Positions 43,425 to 54,249 of a stretch of DNA of 64,000 nt are shown in pieces. Positions within the stretch are counted from its first letter, which is position 1. Every line of letters begins with the position of its first letter. This stretch comes from Bettongia penicillata ogilbyi. Its lineage: Eukaryota; Chordata; Mammalia; Diprotodontia; Potoroidae. A model generated the notes under the pieces. It was not told the origin of the DNA and did not search any database. It saw only the letters and a program-made list of their open reading frames with translations. The translations under genes were made by a program, and so were the position numbers. Location of the stretch: contig JAJHZJ010000399.1 in the NCBI GenBank assembly GCA_023548195.1, positions 8,395,600 to 8,459,599 on the forward strand. The letters are read 5' to 3'.

Positions 43425-44984
43425 TTATAATTGTAAACTACAAACCTGTGTTTATATCTTGGAGGTTTAATAATTAATAATAATAATTAACACTCACGTT
43501 GGCTAGGGTCCCCAGAATCTCCCTGGGAAAAAACTCAGAACCCGACAGCCTTCTTGCTTTGCCCCAGAGACCTGCTGGCACAAATATGTCTGATAATATC
43601 AGGTATCCCAACTCCAATGAAGTTGAAATTACAGAAAACACAAGCTGGCTGTCCTAATCTTTATATCACCATACACAGAATTCACAGCCCCTTCATGTTT
43701 CATGAATTGCTATGATTGTGTGGGGACAGGGACCTTGACCCTAACAGCAGGAATATAAAATAACAGTCACAAACTTTGACCTTCCTCTTCCAGTGTTTTT
43801 TAGTTCCTTCTTAGGGCTTATAGGAACTTTAACACAATTTACTTGTCCCAAGAGGTAGCTGGAAAGGATCTGGAAGGAAATGAAAGGAAATCACAACCTG
43901 GCTGAACTGACAGTGAGAGATGGGGTGCTTCCTGCTGGGTGGTATAGGAAGAGAAGTAGGTCTTGATAGTTCACAAAACAGAAAGTACATCGACAGCTGA
44001 CTGAGTGAACTTTTTGTTCATTAACCAGGCACAATGAGACCTTTTTATTTTTTTAACAAGAAGAGTTGAAAGTATCCTAAATGCCCCACCACACACAGAT
44101 GCAAGTTGAGCTGGACCACACTCCCAAAAGATTAAAGAAAGAAGAGATTGTAGTAGCAGTTTATAGCTATAGCTGACAGCAGCTGGAGCTCCCCAGAGAG
44201 ATAACACCCTCAGCAACAGATGACAGTTCTCAAAGATAGCAGCAATAATTCATCAGAAAAGAGGCAGACAGTAGCTTCAGAGGCAGGAAACAACAGAAGA
44301 GAATGGAGCTTCAGTACACAGTCCACATTCCAAGTATGGCTCTGGAGTGGAGTGGAGTGTCAGGGCAAAGGAGAACTCTGGATTTATACCAAAGGAGCAG
44401 ACAAGGAGGAAGAGGAAGAGGAATCATGAGGCGTGTTCCAAGCATGACATTGTCACCTTGGAGGGTGATTTTTCTAGAAGGTGCTCCCTTCTCCCCACCA
44501 TTGTGGAAATCTGTCGGAAATTGTGCATTGAAGACTGCAAATGATCTAATTGCTTGATTTTCTCAGTTGTTTACATGGCTATGTTCTCCCATCTAAATGC
44601 TTGACTGGTTCCTGACTGGTCTTTTGGTAAAGCCTGCTTAAGTTACCTTCATGTAGCAAGGGTTATCCAAAACACCCCAAATGGAACCTGGTGTTGAGAA
44701 TGCCTTCAGACCTGAAAAAGTCATCAGATGTTGTCCATCAAGAAATTCTCCAAATTTAGCTAGACTGGTCCTCATAAATTCCTATTTAATCAATCATGAG
44801 GCCCAAACATAAACTCTTTCCTGCTTGATGATATCTACCAGAACTGCGAGAGCCCAGGGTCACTTCCATGCCAAGATGAGCTATCAGAAAGATGCAAGGA
44901 AAATGCTTTAATACTTTAGTGATTCTCTGATCTCAGCAATGCAGGGAGTCCCCCTATTGGTGCAGAACAAGACAAGTCAAGTTA
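43425..44984. other. Unclassified 1.5-kb stretch, no gene
   Basis: No recognised family. Several short open frames overlap at 43971-44557 without protein resemblance. On the minus strand an AATAAAAAGG polyadenylation-like block near 44050 could belong to an old LTR, but no ends were found. Confidence 0.3.
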
Positions 44985-45665
44985 GTGTTTCTCAAGTGCC
45001 TACTATCCTCAAAGCACTGTGCTGAGTGCTAAAATAGAAAGGCAAAAACACAGACCCTTTTCTCAAGAAGCTCAGTATAAGGAGGAGACTTACACGGAGT
45101 TGTACAAGCATATACTATGTACAAGTATAGACAAAATAAATTGGAGATAACCAACAGCAGGAAGACACTAGCATTAAGGGGGATCAGAAGTCTTTTTGCA
45201 GAAGGTGAAATTTTAGCTGAGTCTTAAATAAAGCCAGTTAAGAGAGAGAAATGAAAAAGGAGAGTTTCATTCATGAGAAGTCAATGAAAATGCCCAGAGT
45301 TGGGGAACAAAGTACCTAGTCCAAAGAACAGCAGGGAGCCCGATGTCACTGGCTCACAGAGTCTGTGGAGAGGAGGAAATTTTAAGAAGACTGGAAAGGC
45401 AGAAAGAGATCGGGTTATAAAAAACTTTCGAAGTCAAACAGAGGATTTTAGATTTGATCCTGAAGGCAATAAGGAGCCACTGGAGTTGATTAAATATGGA
45501 AATGACATGGTCAGACCTGTACTTTAGGAAGATCTAGTGAAAGTGAGTAGGGAGTGAGTGGAAAGTGAGTGGAATGGGGAGACACTTGAGGCAGGGATGC
45601 CAACCAGCAGGATACTGCAATAGTCAAGGTATGGGGTGATGAAGCACTGATAGAGTTAATGGGGA
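44985..45665 (+). repeat. Ancient long interspersed repeat, longest copy
   Basis: Blocks in order: 'CAAGTGCCTACTATCCTCAA', 'GCACTGTGCTGAGTGCTAAA', 'GAAGACACTAGCATTAAGGG', 'TTTTAGCTGAGTCTTAAATA', 'AATGCCCAGAGTTGGGGAAC', 'GAGGATTTTAGATTTGATCC', 'GACATGGTCAGACCTGTACT', 'ACTGCAATAGTCAAGGTATG'. Familiar in marsupials and, in diverged form, placentals. The 75-codon frame at 45300-45527 lies inside and is not a gene. I do not assign a family name. Confidence 0.7.
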
Positions 45666-45843
45666 ATATGTATATAGACAAGAAAGAGGGGAAAATAGAG
45701 ACAAGTACCTAAACCTAAAATTCTGAATGTTATGTATACGTTGTCATTGTTGTTGAATTGCATCCACTTCTGCATGACCCCATTTGGGTTTTTCTTGACA
45801 AAGTTAATGCAATGGTTTACCATGGCCTTCTTCAGCTCACTTT

Positions 45844-46735
45844 CCCGCTTTTATTAATTTATTTTAAACTTAATACACAATAAGAAAGGAGAAACATAAA
45901 CCTAAATACCAAAACTTAAATGCACAATAAGAAAAGAAAAAAAGCATTGCCATGCGCACAGCAGAATATGAGAGGATTCAAAATATACAGCAATAAATTT
46001 CCATTTCCAGAAAGCACAGATAATAAATACTGCATTTCTCTGAGTTATCCATCTTTTCTTTGTTTTCTTGTAAGTTTTCTTTTGTTCTCTATTGTGCACT
46101 TTTTACATTCTTCGTTTTTGCCCTCCTCCCCCACCTCCAACAAGGTTACAATTAAGCATGGATATATATATACACACACACACACACACATATATAATAT
46201 ATATACATATACATATATACACACATATATATACACTTACATACACATATGTACACCTAGATATCTATAATCATATTCATATATAAACATATACATTCAT
46301 ATGCATTTACATAAGACCATACCAAACTTGTTTGTCCTCTATTTCTCTGAGGGTGAATAATGTCTTCCTTTATAGGTCCAAGCCTTTCTATATTTTTCTA
46401 AGTCCACTAACTCATCATTTCCTATACAATAGCAATATTTCAGCCTTATACTCTCTAGTTATTTTAAAGTCTAAAGCAATATTAATATGACTGACATATA
46501 GTGTAGTTTCTCTATTTTTCTCTTTGGATTAAATCTATTTTAGCTTTAACTTTATCTGAGAACATGATTACTATCCCTGGGTTTTTTCCCTCATAAATTC
46601 TACTCCTGATTTTTATTCTGTGTTTGTTTGTATCTCCTATTTCCTATCCCTCTTGACTCCTCTGCTTTACTTCTACCCACTACTTTGCCCTCCTATTACT
46701 TAATATGCTTCAAAATTATTTGTATTGTTCCCTCT
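45844..46735 (-). mobile_element. Rearranged L1 fragment inside a SINE
   Basis: An 892-bp insert flanked by AGCTCACTTT (45834-45843) and AGCTCATTTT (46736-46745), direct repeats with one mismatch. Its left part looks like an old minus-strand L1 3' end ('AACAAGGTTACAATTAAGCA'). The right part ('ATTAAATCTATTTTAGCTTT', 'TTATCTGAGAACATGATTAC') resembles antisense ORF2 endonuclease-region sequence as at 25960-26010. The reverse transcriptase region between them is missing. Confidence 0.6.
46158..46330. repeat. (CA/TA)n microsatellite
   Basis: Alternating ATATAT, ACACAC and CATATA runs. Overlapping open frames on both strands are low-complexity Tyr/Ile/His/Thr repeats. Confidence 0.9.
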
Positions 46736-46894
46736 AGCTCATTTTGCGGATAAAGAAACTGAGGCAAATGGGGTTAAGCGACTTGCCCAGAGTCATACAG
46801 CTAGTAAGTGTCTGAGACTGGATTTGAACTCATGAAGATGGGTCTTCCTGAGTCCAGTGCTATATCCACTGCACCACCAAACTACCTTCTGTTT

Positions 46895-47880
46895 GCATAT
46901 ATACAGGCCTTATGTATACTTGTACACATATATGTGTGTGTTTATGAATGTTTCTTGGTCATGTGGTAAACTCATTTAAACTCATAAGTGAATCTACAAA
47001 TGAATGGCAAGTTTCAGAAGACTAACTTGTGTCCAATAATATAGGGGGAAAAAATAAGAATAATGCTTTCCATTAGCTTCTCAGTACAACGAAGCCCTCA
47101 AAATTCCATGAACCATTTTTAGTAGCAGTTGTTACTTTATGGTCTCTATCCCTTGCCTTTCACCTTACTTTCATATTGCAAGAGCTCTTAGTAGTTTCCT
47201 TTGCTCTCCATTCAAATGAAAGACAAAGCAGAAGATGTAATGACAAAAATTAAGATGCAGATAAAAGCTTATTAACACATACCTGAGAGCATGAATCATT
47301 TCTTTAGAATTTCTCTGAGATACCAATTACAGTCTGTCAAACCTAAAGTTCTGAAATGCCTGTAGATCAGATGAATTCTAAAAATGAAACCATTGTCTTC
47401 CTACTGCAAAATCACTTCCTAACATTTCTTCTTTCAGGATCTAGGGAGAGTGTGGGAGCTTCCTTTGTTTTACTGATAGATCTTGGAAGTCTTTTCAGTG
47501 GAATGTAACTTCAATTACCTGACCCAGCGAAATCTGGGATCTTCAGGTATCCAACACTTTGGTGACTTTGGAAATTAACAAGCAGGCAAAGATGCAAAAA
47601 GTCATTTATATCTGCAGCTGACCAGAATTTGAACCCTGGCTCCAAATCTAGTACTCCAGAAAATGCTGCCCCTTCAAAAACGTGACAGCAGCATTTTCTA
47701 GCACCTTCACTACTGTGCTCCTTAAACATGGATTAATGCACTGTAAAAAATGGTTTTTACCATGAATAAGAAAATAACTGTAAAGAATGTTGTTCCAGGT
47801 TTTTCTAAAAGCATCCTGCTCACCATTTCTTATAGTACAAAAGCCCCTCCACTCTCACTCTAGTAAAACAAACTTTTCTT
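46895..47880. other. Mostly unclassified
   Basis: About 47600-47690 has 'CAGAATTTGAACCCTGGCTC', a minus-strand SINE scrap. The remainder is unrecognised, and the 72-codon minus-strand frame at 47511-47729 overlaps that scrap. Confidence 0.3.
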
Positions 47881-47884
47881 GATG

Positions 47885-48038
47885 TCCCTTCTAAATTCTC
47901 TTCAGCTGGAAAATTCTCCCACTTTGTCCTTTTGTCTGCTGCTCCAGAATTTGTTTGGATGCCATTATTTGAAGTTGTTTGGAGAAGAATCTGGGAGAGC
48001 TCAAGTGAGTCCCTGTGTTTTCTCCATCATCTTGGCTC

Positions 48039-48040
<2 letters not shown>
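47885..48040 (-). mobile_element. L1 5' UTR tip only
   Basis: 'TCTGCTGCTCCAGAATTTGT', 'CATTATTTGAAGTTGTTTGG', 'GAGAGCTCAAGTGAGTCCCT' and 'TCCATCATCTTGGCTCAC' are the antisense of the L1 5' UTR down to its first bases (GTGAGCCAAGATGATGG in sense). ORF1 and everything 3' are absent, so this is not a normal 5'-truncated insertion. Confidence 0.65.
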
Positions 48041-48090
<50 letters not shown>

Positions 48091-48101
48091 ACACACACAC
48101 C
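48041..48101. repeat. (CA)n microsatellite
   Basis: About 60 bp of CA repeats with three ACATAC interruptions, abutting the L1 5' tip. Likely polymorphic. Confidence 0.95.
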
Positions 48102-48182
48102 TTGTTAAGAGAAATCACTCCTAGTTAAATTTCAGTGACTGAGGATACTCTCAAAATGACTTGGTTGGTTGACAATTTAGTC

Positions 48183-48600
48183 AGTCAATAAGCATTTATT
48201 AAGAACTTTCTTTGCGCCCGGTACTGTGTTAAGTGCTGGAAATAAAAGTACAAGCAAAAAGAAAGAGAGTGCCTGCCTCAAGGAGCTTACATTCTAATAG
48301 GAGAAGCCAACAAATAAAAAAGGAAACTGGAAATCAGAAAGGGAAGGGAAAGAGAAGATACCTAGTGTGGGGGCACGCTGGAAAAGTGGAGAGGTTTGCA
48401 ACTTGGTGGGATATGAAGACATGACCTCCTTAAATGACAGCTCTGGGAGGAGCCTTCCAAACAGAGGGAGGGGCACCAGAGGCAAAGGATACTGATGAGA
48501 TGTGAGTTCCAGAACTGAAGTGCTCTACCAGGATAAAGAAGTTCCTGGAATATGATGGGAAAATCCAGAGACATGCAGCTGAAGGAAAATTTAAAAGGAT
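48183..48600 (+). repeat. Ancient long interspersed repeat
   Basis: 'CAATAAGCATTTATTAAGAA', 'CCGGTACTGTGTTAAGTGCT', 'AAGGAGCTTACATTCTAATA', later 'GAAAATTTAAAAGGATG'. Same head as the 44985 copy, with a different downstream body. Confidence 0.6.
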
Positions 48601-48604
48601 GATT

Positions 48605-49840
48605 CATTTGAATTGAACTACTTTCTCTGTTGTGATCTGATGGGTCAATAGACTGGCTTAGCTCATTTTTGCCTTTTTTTTTTATCTTTTTCCTTGAGCA
48701 GCAGAGCTACAATTAATGGCTACTTTTGCAAGAAAGCATGCATCAGCTTCATGTGTTTGTCCATATGGCCCAGAGGAGGAACCTGAGAAAGGATTTCACC
48801 AGCCCAACTTCACTGACAGTAGCTAAGGCAGTGGTGGAGTACCATGAATCCTTGCAGAAACACAAAGCAGAAGCATATATGTGAGAAGGATGTTCATGGA
48901 CAGTGCCATTTCTGTGTCTCTGGCTCCCAGTTAGTGTAGGAGAAGGAAATTTCCTAGTCAGTGTGATACCAGAATATAATAGTCTAGACAAAGAAAATTT
49001 TTCTCCAGCAAACGCTAGCCTTTGAGGCTGTATTGAGAAGAACCCCAAGCTCTGATCTTCTAAAGAGAAAGAAAGTATATGTCCATATGGACCTCACACA
49101 TACGCAGTTGGAAGAGCAATAAGGGATGGTGGCCATCATGTGCGGAAGTAAAAGACTCACAGTTTGCTTGCCACTATTACATTAAGTTATTCAGATGTTA
49201 CAGGTCCTATGGTAGGGGGCTGCCTGTCCAGCAACCCCAGTCTTTTTGCCTTCTACAGGAAATCCAAACCACTGGATGTCTCACTGAATCTGGAAGGGAC
49301 TATGTAGAGAACCCTGAAGGAGAGCTACATATTCATCAGCATATTAGGGTGCTGCATAGCTGGCAACTCTAAGTTTAGGGAGGGGAGAGTCCAAACTATA
49401 AGGTGACACTGAGCCAGAAGTACTTTAGGACTATGCTAAAGACAAAAACAGTGGTTCCTACTAGACAGAGAGGAAAATCGTATTGATTGATTTTTGGTTA
49501 TTTTAAGTATTTTGTCTGTTTTCTGTGAATATGAGCCTTTTGAGTTCAATGCATTTTTTAAGGGTTAGCTGAAAGTTGTTCTACACTTGATACGTATTCA
49601 TTATGTTGGATACTTACATGAAATCTTGGAATCCTATAATCAACATTTAGGAAAACCTGGAAAGTTTCTTAGACATGTGGAAAAATCCCACAGTAAACTC
49701 TATTTAGATTGTTTGAATGGGGGTGGGGCAGGAGATGAGTAATAGACAATGTAACATTTTAGGGGAGGACCCCAACATCAGATTCAGTCTTTGTAAATCC
49801 AGAGTTCTGGCCCATGGGTTACAATTTCCTTAAATGTTGA
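48605..49840. other. Unclassified; no gene called
   Basis: Two moderately long frames occur: 48749-49048 minus (99 codons) and 49079-49372 plus (97 codons). Neither resembles a protein I know, and neither has exon signals I can defend. A plus-strand patch around 48830-48885 reads EYHESLQKHKAEAY before a stop and could be a retrocopy scrap. Confidence 0.3.
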
Positions 49841-49844
49841 TTAA

Positions 49845-51705
49845 TGTTTTCCTTTTTCTAAGTCAAATTAACCAATGGCTTTTCTATCTTAATTAATTTC
49901 TTTCTTCATAAATCCATACATATTCCCTCTCACTACTTTAATACTGAAAAAGGTCTCATGAGTGACAAATAACATCCTTCCATGTAGGAATGTAAACAGT
50001 TCAACTTTAATGAGTTCCTTAAGGCTTCTCTTTCCTGTTTACCTTTTCATGTTTCTCTTGATTCTTGTATTTGAAAGTCAAATTTTCTATTCAGCTCTGA
50101 TCTTTTCAACAAGAATGCTTGGAAGTCTTCTATTTCATGGAAATTCCATTTTTTCCCCGTATTATACCCAGTTTTGCTGGGTAGGTGAGTTTTGGTTTTA
50201 ATCCTATCTTCTTTGACCTCTGGAATATCACATTCCAAGCCCTAAGATCCCTTAGTGTAGAAGCTGCTAAATTCTGTGTTATCCTAATTGTATTTCCACA
50301 ATACTTGAATTGTTTCTTTCTGACTTGCTTGTAATATTTTTTCCTTGACCTGAGAATTCTGGAATTTGGCTACCATATTCCTAGGAGTTTTCCTTTGGGG
50401 ATATCTTTCAGGGGGTGATCGGTGAATTCTTTCCATTTCTATTTTACCCTCTGGTTCTAGAATATCAAGGCAGTTTTCCTTGATAATTTCTTGGAAGATG
50501 ATGTGTAGGTCAGTTGTTTTTCCAATGAGATATTTCATATTGTCTTCCATTTTTTCATTATTTTGGTTTTGTTTTGTAATTTCTTGGTTTCTTACAAAGT
50601 CATTAGCTTCCATCTGCTCCACTCTAATTTTTTAAAGAACTATTTTCTTCAGTGAGCTTTTGAATCTCCTTTGCAATTTGACCAATTCTGCCTTTTAAAA
50701 CATTCTTCTCCTCATTGGCTTTTTGGACCTCTTTTGCCATTTGGGTTAGTCTATTCTTAAAGGTGTTATTTTCTTCAGCATTTTGGGGGGGGGTCTCCTT
50801 TTAGCAAGCTGTTGACTCATTTTTCATGACTTTCTTGCATTGCTCTCATTTCTCTTCCCAATTTTTCCTCCATCTCTCTGATTTTCAAAATCCTTTTTGA
50901 GCTCTTCCACAGCCTGAGACTATTGTGTATTTTTTGGACACTTTGGATGTAGAAGCCTTGACCTTGCTATCTACCTCTAATTGTGTGCTTTACTCTTCCT
51001 CATCCAAAATGATGGAAGAAAATGACTTTTAACCAAGAAAGTAACCTTCTATAGTCTTATTTTTTTCCATTTTGGGACATTTTTCCAGCCAGTTACTTAA
51101 CTTTTGAGACCTTTGTCAAGTGGAGGGTATACTACCCTAGTCTTCAGAGGTTTTATGCAGTTGTTCTCTGAGATATCTCTAGGGTCCTGTAAGTTCTCAG
51201 TTCCTCCAAGGTGGCACAATCAAGGGAGAGGAATTTACTCCTCTCCTGGCCTGCACTCTGGTCTGTGAGCAACCAGCATTCTTTTCTGTCCTGGAACTGG
51301 GAGTAGGATTCCCTGTCCACAGCTGCCACCAGCTCCACCACACCAGAGCTCTTCCTCACCCCAGGACCACCACTCAAGGCTGAGACCCAGATCAGCTGCT
51401 GGATTCCCCCAGGGTCATTAGGCCAAGGGTTCCAAAAGTGAAGGCTGCTGCAGCAGTGGCTCCAACTGATTCTGCACCCTGAAACCTGCTCCAGTCTTTT
51501 CCATGCTGCATGGCCCACATTAGGCTGTGCTCCACTGCTAGCCTGGCGCAATAGAATTTTCCTGTCAGCCTTCCAGGCTATCTTAGGATGGAAATTGGTT
51601 TCACTCTGTCGTTTTGTAATTTCTACTACTCTAGAACTTGTTCAGAGTCATTTTTTACAGTTATTTTAAAGTGTAGAGCAGGTCTGTCCTATTCAGCCAT
51701 CTTCC
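49845..51705 (-). mobile_element. L1 derivative, 5'-complete, ORF2 mostly deleted
   Basis: On the minus strand: 5' UTR from about 51705 ('CAGCCATCTTCC' on plus, a decayed CCAAGATGGC start), ORF1 (about 51070-50050), a shortened spacer, then a short ORF2 piece (about 49930-49845, 'CAAATTAACCAATGGCTTTT'). ORF1 is broken. Open pieces at 50284-50622 (MEQMEANDFVRNQEITKQNQ, then IHRSPPERYPQRKTPRN) and 50047-50238 (FQAFLLKRSELNRKFDF) show the coiled-coil end, RRM and C-terminal domain. The deletion differs from that in the 9575 and 38423 copies. Confidence 0.75.
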
Positions 51706-52290
51706 ACACTTTCCCTTCTTGACAGTGTTTTGCTTCTGTCTACTGTCTCCCTTGATCTGCTCTGTTAGTTCTCCCCTCATTTACTTAATCTCCTCCCTTC
51801 TTACTTCCCTGTTGGGGGAAATAGATTTCTATATTCAACTGATTGTGTGTATTATTCCTTCTTTGAGCCATTACTGATGAAAATAAAGTTCAAGTGATAC
51901 CCATCGCCCATTCTCCCATATTTCCCTCCACTGTAGCATGCTTTCCTACTCCTCATGGGAAATAATTTACTCCATTCTATCCCTCTCTTTTTTCTGCACC
52001 CAATGTACTCATACCTTATTTTTTTATGTCATTCCCTCAAATTCACCTTCTCTCTATGTATATTCTTTCTACCTGTACTATTGATGGTACAATTTTTAAG
52101 AATTACAAGAATCATCTTCTCATGTTGGGATGTAAACAGTTCAGTTCCATGGAATCCCTTATGTTTTCTTTTCCTTTTTTTAGGTTTCTCTTGAGTATTT
52201 ATATTAGAAGTGAAATTTTTGGTTTAATTCTGTTCTCCTTATGAAAGCTTGAAATCTTTCTATTTCATTGAATGACCATTTTTTCCCCTT

Positions 52291-52304
52291 GAAGTATTAT
52301 GCTT
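52291..52304 (+). repeat. Target-site duplication, left copy (full-length HAL1)
   Basis: GAAGTATTATGCTT, repeated exactly at 55312-55325. It lies in the antisense ORF1 of the host L1. Confidence 0.95.
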
Positions 52305-52314
52305 GGGGGGCGGA

Positions 52315-52327
52315 GCCAAGATGGCGG
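52315..52327 (+). promoter_or_regulatory. YY1-type site at the HAL1 5' end
   Basis: GCCAAGATGGCGG lies 10 bases from the first base of the element. The same CCAAGATGG core, in YY1 orientation, marks the start of human L1 and guides initiation there. Its role here is inferred. Decayed versions mark the 5' tips of the older minus-strand L1s near 28855, 48040, 51705 and 56955. Confidence 0.7.
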
Positions 52328-53142
52328 AGTAGAAGGATGCACATTTACGAGCTCCGAACCCACAACCCATGGAATTGAGGTAAAAGGAGATCCCCATAAA
52401 CTCTGAATCCTCTGCAGGGGGTGCATAAACATAGGGGAAGAGATTTCCGTTCCACTGAACCCTGGAAAGCCGTCCCCGGGGTCCATCGCACCTCGGAAAG
52501 CGGACCCCACCCCCACCCCTGGCCACGACCCAGAGAAGCTGACCCGAGCAGACTTCAGAGAGGAAAGCTCTGGGGGAAGCTCCAGCAGCTGGGAAAGTCC
52601 CTCCGCCCACAGAACCTACAGGTCAGTAAGAAAGAAAGCTGCGATAGGGGAGGGGAGCGGAGCGCCTCCATGACTCGGGCCCCCTCGGGAGGAAGCGGCT
52701 GCAGCAGAGACGGGGGCAGGAAGCGGCGGAGGCAGAGGCGTGGGCGGGTGGCTGAGGCGGCAACAGCCCGGGACTCAGGAATCCCCCAGCAGCAGGTAGG
52801 ATCTTCAATACTGAAGGTCTTTCCAACCTGAGGGAGCTGAGTAGGGGAGACGGCCCTGCCCCCACCCTGCTCTACTGCTGAACGCCTCTGAATAAAACCC
52901 CCAAGGGAACTGAGCACAGCAGGCGGGGCCCCCCACCCCGCCCCCACCCGTTCCGTTCCTGAAAGTCTCTGCAGGAAGCCCCTGAGGGCCCAAGATTAGA
53001 AGGCGGCCCTGCCCCCACCCTTGCGCCAGAACTAAAGTTTGCCGCGGGAAAGCGCATTTGAATCTCAGAGGCCAAGCACTAGCTGGGCGGATCCAGGCGG
53101 GGGTGGAAAGGAATCTCAGAAATCAAGTAACTGGCTGGGAAA
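52328..53142 (+). promoter_or_regulatory. HAL1 CpG-rich 5' UTR with three tandem monomers
   Basis: GC- and CpG-rich, in contrast to its surroundings. It ends with three related units at about 52807-52872, 52873-52953 and 52954-53027, each with CTGAA..(G/C)TCT, CCCC(T/A)(G/A)AGGG and GGC(C/G)...CCCCACCC. The copy at 39028 has two units. Open frames through it start at GTG and are not genes. Confidence 0.6.
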
Positions 53143-54249
53143 ATGCCTAGAAAGGGGAAGAAAAATAAGACTTTGGAGAGTTTTTTCCAACAAATGCAAA
53201 TGATCCCGACCTTCGGATCTGATGGGGAGGACGAGAACGTATTTCTCCCATCAGGGAAAGATGTGGAGGGCGGGGCCTCAGTACCCCAGACACCCCAGGG
53301 GGGTGTTGGGTGGGCTCAGGCCTTGGAAGAGCTTAAAAAGGATTTTGAAAAGCAAGTTAGACAGGTGGAGGAAAGACTGGGAAGAGAAATGACAAAGATG
53401 CAAGAAGAGTATGAAAAAAAGGTCAATATCTTGGTAAAGGAGACCCAAAAAAATGCTGAGGAAATTAACACCTTGAAAAATAGGCTCACTCAATTGGCAA
53501 AAGAGGTTCAAAAAGCCAATGAGGAGAAGAATGCATTCAAAAGCAGAATGAGCCAAATGGAAAAAGAGGCTCAAAAGCTCACTGAATTTAATAGTTCTCT
53601 CAAAATTAGAATGGAACAGATGGAGTCTAATGACTTTATGAGAAACCAAGAAATCACCAAACAAAACCAAAAGAACGATAAAATGGAAGAGAATGTGAAA
53701 TATCTCATGGGAAAAACAACTGACCTGGAAAATAGATCCAGGAGAGACAACTTAAAAATTATGGGACTACCTGAAAACCATGATCAAAAAAAGAGCCTAG
53801 ACATCGTCTTGCATGAAATTATCAAGGAAAACTGCCCTGACATTCTAGGACCAGAGGGCAAAATAAGTATTGAAAGAATCCATCGATCACCACCTGAAAG
53901 AGATCCAAAAAGAGAAACTCCTAGGAACATTGTGGCCAAATTCCAGAATTCCCAGCTCAAGGAAAAAATCTTGCAAGCAGCTAGAAAGAAACAATTCCAG
54001 TACTGTGGAAATACAATCAGGATAACCCAAGATCTAGCAGTTTCTACATTAAGGGATCGAAGGGCATGGAATAGGATATTCCAGAAGGCAAAGGAACTAG
54101 GACTGAAACCAAGAATCACCTACCCAGCTAAACTGAGTATAATACTTCAAGGGAAAATATGGTCTTTCAATGAAACAGAGGACTTTCAATCATTCTTGAT
54201 GAAAAAACCAGAGCTGAAAAGAAAATTTGACTTTCAAACACAAGAATGA
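53143..54249 (+). CDS. HAL1/L1 ORF1 RNA-binding protein, intact, 368 aa
   Basis: L1 ORF1-type chaperone that binds LINE RNA and helps form the retrotransposition particle. It begins MPRKGKKNKTLESFFQQMQM; the acidic stretch GSDGEDENVF follows. The coiled coil runs from about 58 to 196 with heptad units (VRQVEERLGREMTKMQEEYE, TLKNRLTQLAKEVQKANEEK). The RRM is about 201-291 (RRDNLKIMGLPE, IERIHRSPPERDPKRETPRN). The C-terminal domain is about 292-368 (RITYPAKLSIILQGK, FQSFLMKKPELKRKFDF). No disablement is visible. ORF2 does not follow; the stop is succeeded by a spacer-like 3' UTR. The long antisense frame at 53278-53670 is a shadow caused by coiled-coil codons. The protein could still be made if the element is transcribed; expression cannot be judged from sequence. 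Confidence 0.93.
   Translation: MPRKGKKNKTLESFFQQMQMIPTFGSDGEDENVFLPSGKDVEGGASVPQTPQGGVGWAQALEELKKDFEKQVRQVEERLGREMTKMQEEYEKKVNILVKETQKNAEEINTLKNRLTQLAKEVQKANEEKNAFKSRMSQMEKEAQKLTEFNSSLKIRMEQMESNDFMRNQEITKQNQKNDKMEENVKYLMGKTTDLENRSRRDNLKIMGLPENHDQKKSLDIVLHEIIKENCPDILGPEGKISIERIHRSPPERDPKRETPRNIVAKFQNSQLKEKILQAARKKQFQYCGNTIRITQDLAVSTLRDRRAWNRIFQKAKELGLKPRITYPAKLSIILQGKIWSFNETEDFQSFLMKKPELKRKFDFQTQE

Larger units (their letters stand above)
45735..46892 (-). repeat. tRNA-type SINE, minus orientation, split by an L1 fragment
   Basis: The left part (45735-45843) has 'TTCTGCATGACCCCATTTGG' and 'CTTCTTCAGCTCAC'. The right part (46736-46892) has 'GAAACTGAGGCAAATGGGGT', 'AGTCATACAGCTAGTAAGTG' and 'CACTGCACCACCAAACTACC'. 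They join into one SINE. Confidence 0.8.

Noticed and set aside
45300..45527. 75-codon plus-strand frame
   Set aside because: Falls inside the ancient long repeat; the words are repeat blocks.
48749..49372. Opposed frames of 99 and 97 codons suggesting a gene or retrocopy
   Set aside because: Neither translation is recognisable, and they lack start context, splice signals or a poly(A) end. Kept as unclassified.
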